Source of the DNA: Pyropia yezoensis
Lineage: Eukaryota; Rhodophyta; Bangiophyceae; Bangiales; Bangiaceae
Assembly (NCBI GenBank): GCA_009829735.1
Contig: CM020618.1
Coordinates: forward strand, 39,361,030-39,425,029
Length of the DNA: 64,000 nt
Direction: 5' to 3'
Shown here: in pieces, positions 61,631-64,000 of the stretch
Layout of the letters: every line of letters starts with the position of its first letter
How positions within the stretch are numbered: the first letter of the stretch is position 1
Made by a program: the position numbers and the translations under genes
Notes under the pieces: generated by a model
The model's database searches: none
Told to the model about the DNA's origin: nothing
What the model saw: only the letters and a program-made list of their open reading frames with translations

Positions 61631-63022
61631 ATGGTCATGGCGTCGGTGGCTACCCCCCCGCCCTCTGCCGCAGCGGCGGTGGCGGCGGCGGCGACCGCCC
61701 CCGCGGTCACCACTGTCGTGCCGTGCCATGGCGGCGGCGGCGGCGGCGGCCGGCGCGCGCCCCTCCCGCGGGCCACCCTCACCTCCCTGCCCGCCGACCT
61801 CCTCCGCCTCATCGCCGCCCGCCTCGCCGGCAGCGGCTGCCCGTGCGCGCTCGCGCACGTGGCTACCTACCGAGCGCTCTGCCGCGCCACCGCCGCGGTC
61901 GCTGCGGAGGCCGCGGCGGGCGGCCTGGTGCTGCCGCTGGTGCCCACCGCGTCGGGTGCCGCCGCCGCCCGCGCCGCCGCCGCCGCCCTCTGCTGCACGC
62001 CCCCGCTGGCGCCGGTAACGGGCGGCTTACCCCGCGGGTGGAGGGGGGGGGGAGGGGGCAGCGGCAGCGGCGGCGGCGGCGGTGGCGGCGGCGTCGGCGG
62101 GGGCGACCCGCCCGCCCGCCGGCATTGCCCCATGGCCGGGATGGCCGACAATGACAATGGCAGTGGCACTCCCCCCAGCCCCCCCCCGCTGCGGGTGGTG
62201 CACGGCCCGTCGCCTGCGCCGGGCTCCCTCCTCGGCGCCCAGCGGGTGGACCGGCTGGCACTCTATTGGGAGGTGTCCCTCACGGCCTTTGCCGGCCACC
62301 GGCTGCTGGTAGGGGTGGCGCCGGCCGCGGCGGTGCGTCATGGCCACCTGGAGGTTGCGTCTGCCTACCTCTTTGACTGCCACGGCCGCCTCGTGGGCGG
62401 CGGCGGCGGCGGCGACCGCCGGCCGCCGGCAGTGTATGGTAGAAAGTTCCGGACGGGCGACCGGCTGGGCGTGCTGTACCACCCGGTGGACCGCACGCTC
62501 ACCTTTTTTGATGCGGGCCTGTCGATGGGCGTTGCGTTCCGCGGGGTGGGCGCGCCACCGGGGGGGCGGGGCGGGGGGGCGTCTGCCGCCCTCTACCCAC
62601 TCCTCCACCTGCCGGGCCTCCCCGGCGAGGCCGTCGCGTTTGTGCCGCTGGCCGACATGCGCAGCGGCGGCGGCGGCGGCGCACGGCTGGTCGACGCTCC
62701 CCGCGGGGCTGCCGCGCTGGCCGCTACCGCCCGCCGGTGGGTGTCCGTGCCACACCCCCGCGACGGGCAGCTGTGCGTGACCACCGCCGCCGAGGCGGTG
62801 ACGTACTGGCTACCCGTCGGAGACCCAGCGCGGACGACGGTCGGAGCGGTCAAGGCGCGGCTGGCGGTGCTGTCGGGCCACGCGGTGGGGCAGGTGGAGC
62901 TGCTGTTGGGGGGGGGGCGTCTTGACCGGGATGCCGCCACGCTTGCCACTGTTGGTGTACGGTTTGTGGGGGGGCAGTGCGCGTGTGACCTGATGCTCTA
63001 CGTCCCGCACCTTGTTAGCTGA
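61631..63022 (+). CDS. F-box / SPRY / ubiquitin-like domain protein
   Basis: 463 residues from ATG 61631 (a second ATG follows at 61637). Ala-rich start and Gly run, then an F-box-like motif at about residues 50-85 (LTSLPADLLRLIAARLAGSG, then CALAHVATYRALCRAT). After a Gly-rich linker a SPRY domain spans about 205-345: RLALYWEVSLTAFAGHRLLV, then KFRTGDRLGVLYHPVDRTLT with FFDAG, and ALYPLLHLPGLPGEAVAFVP. A C-terminal ubiquitin-like fold spans about 398-460: TTVGAVKARLAVLSGHAVGQ, VELLLGGGRLDRDAATLATV, CDLMLYVPHLVS. F-box proteins bring substrates to SCF ubiquitin ligases, with SPRY as the substrate-binding part. The added ubiquitin-like tail is unusual and might contact the proteasome or another ligase part. 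No intron. Confidence 0.75.
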   Translation: MVMASVATPPPSAAAAVAAAATAPAVTTVVPCHGGGGGGGRRAPLPRATLTSLPADLLRLIAARLAGSGCPCALAHVATYRALCRATAAVAAEAAAGGLVLPLVPTASGAAAARAAAAALCCTPPLAPVTGGLPRGWRGGGGGSGSGGGGGGGGVGGGDPPARRHCPMAGMADNDNGSGTPPSPPPLRVVHGPSPAPGSLLGAQRVDRLALYWEVSLTAFAGHRLLVGVAPAAAVRHGHLEVASAYLFDCHGRLVGGGGGGDRRPPAVYGRKFRTGDRLGVLYHPVDRTLTFFDAGLSMGVAFRGVGAPPGGRGGGASAALYPLLHLPGLPGEAVAFVPLADMRSGGGGGARLVDAPRGAAALAATARRWVSVPHPRDGQLCVTTAAEAVTYWLPVGDPARTTVGAVKARLAVLSGHAVGQVELLLGGGRLDRDAATLATVGVRFVGGQCACDLMLYVPHLVS

Positions 63023-64000
63023 GGGGGCCCCAGGGGCGGGTGGAAGCGGGGGGGAGGGTGGTGCGACGGCCATGGCGCCCTTCCAAGGGTGGCAGGAGGC
63101 AAGCGGGCTGCCGCGTCGCTCGTCGCGTCGCGTCGGGACGATGCCTACTGCGCCGCTGCCGCGCCCAGTGGAGCAGCGACCGGGCGCAGGAAAGACCTGG
63201 CGGGAAGGCGCGCCTGCCTGTGTACAGTATACATACAAAAGGAAGCGGCCGTCCTCCACGGACCTGGCACCGACGGCAGCATTGGCGGGATACGGCTGTG
63301 GCGGGTCGTCGCTGCCCTGCCGGCGCCGCCCGCTGGGTGGTTGGCGCTGCCCAGCGAACCTGGTGGCCCACCACTTGAAAGCCAGTTGGGCAGGGGACGC
63401 TGCCCAGTCGCTAGCCCGCGCCGCCCTGTGGCTTCCCTGACGTTTGTCGTGCATAGCCGGCCGCGGGGTAGGTGATCCCCCAGTGTGGTTGCCTATGGCG
63501 GTCACCAACCCATGGGTGAATGCCAGAAATGGACCGGCCCACCCATGCTAACCAAATGAATTGGTTGAATATTTCTACCTGTACTGTGTTGTACAGCACT
63601 TGTACATCCACACAGTACAGTACTTGATAATCTGTGTTGTACAGTACGCGGAGTCCACCGTGGCGCTGCATCCGCCACGCACGATATGTAGAACGCCTGC
63701 GGGTGCATGGACGAGAGCATGCGCCCCTCTCCGGGAGGTGGCGGCCCCTCTGCTACCCTTTGCCCCCGCCCCCCCGCTGCTCTGCTCCTACCCCCACGCA
63801 GGCACAAACTCACACTCCACGCCCTGACGCTTCTTTCAAGGTGGGGGGTGGAGGGCCCGTTTGTGCCCCCCCGCCCCTCCCCTCCCGTCTCGCCGCCACC
63901 CATCCGCTTCCAGTTGTCGCGCACCTTCCCCTCGCTCGCTGCCCCCCCCCCCCATCCCACCTGTGGCTGCTCCCCCTATCCCGTGCCCCCCCGGGCGGCT
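63023..64000. other. 3' flank and unassigned end of window
   Basis: Frames at 63012-63508 overlap on both strands and show no domain. The stretch from about 63690 to the end is C-rich. The GTAC cluster inside is listed separately. Confidence 0.4.
63580..63647. promoter_or_regulatory. Second GTAC-rich inverted-repeat cluster
   Basis: CTGTGTTGTACAG occurs at 63583 and 63631 with CACACAGTACAGTAC inverted between them at 63608. Further GTAC cores lie at 63580, 63601 and 63643. No gene is assigned close by, so its target is unknown. Confidence 0.35.

Noticed and set aside
1-64000. CRISPR arrays, rRNA and tRNA genes
   Set aside because: No spacer-repeat array, no rRNA-like core and no cloverleaf with a TTCRANY loop was found by eye; a tRNA scan would be needed to exclude small tRNA genes.

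Overview
The window reads as nuclear DNA of a GC-rich eukaryote with compact, intron-poor genes. The gene set is a BK-type potassium channel, an EamA-type transporter with a long organelle-targeting-like leader, secreted matrix-type proteins, an F-box/SPRY protein and a SWIB protein. Together with Ty3/gypsy elements, very high GC and many long G or C homopolymers, this fits a bangiophycean red alga (Porphyra/Pyropia-like) best. That assignment is inference; nothing in the window names the species.

Layout. 1-3341: no firm gene, but one copy of an AT-rich dispersed repeat. 3342-3862: an ankyrin-repeat gene cut off by LTR DNA. 3863-17253: a partial LTR followed by a tandem Ty3/gypsy chromovirus array, LTR-internal-LTR-internal-LTR, whose two nearly identical internal regions look whole. 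17254-20095: unassigned, with a weak Cache-like frame. 20330-20851: a secreted glycine-rich repeat protein. 21279-22166: a MITE, a 16-bp minisatellite and a 155-bp tandem duplication. 22213-23500 (-): a WD40-type gene. 23501-26503: homopolymer-rich DNA with a 500-N gap. 26504-31529 (+): a BK channel, convergent with an EamA/DMT transporter at 31917-33617 (-). 34883-36176 (-): an AAA-ATPase-like gene split by a second copy of the same MITE. 36549-36976: an old LTR piece. 38853-39602: second copy of the dispersed repeat. 39788-41548 (-): a secreted VWA-domain protein. 44871-45375: a hAT-like non-autonomous element with an 8-bp target duplication. 48889-58317: a second, different Ty3/gypsy element on the minus strand, with 467-bp LTRs and two unrecognised reading frames antisense to pol, between pol and the 3' LTR. 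58370-59145 (-): a two-exon SWIB-domain gene. 61631-63022 (+): an F-box/SPRY/ubiquitin-like protein.

No operon-like co-operation between genes is visible; host genes stand alone and mobile DNA fills much of the space between them. The strongest unusual items are the antisense gene pair in the second Ty3/gypsy element, the U1-type zinc-finger frame ahead of gag in the first, the two MITE families with clean target duplications, the GTAC palindrome cluster upstream of the SWIB gene, and the F-box/SPRY/ubiquitin-like architecture. Several host frames change at long G or C runs, so sequence error in those runs must be kept in mind.
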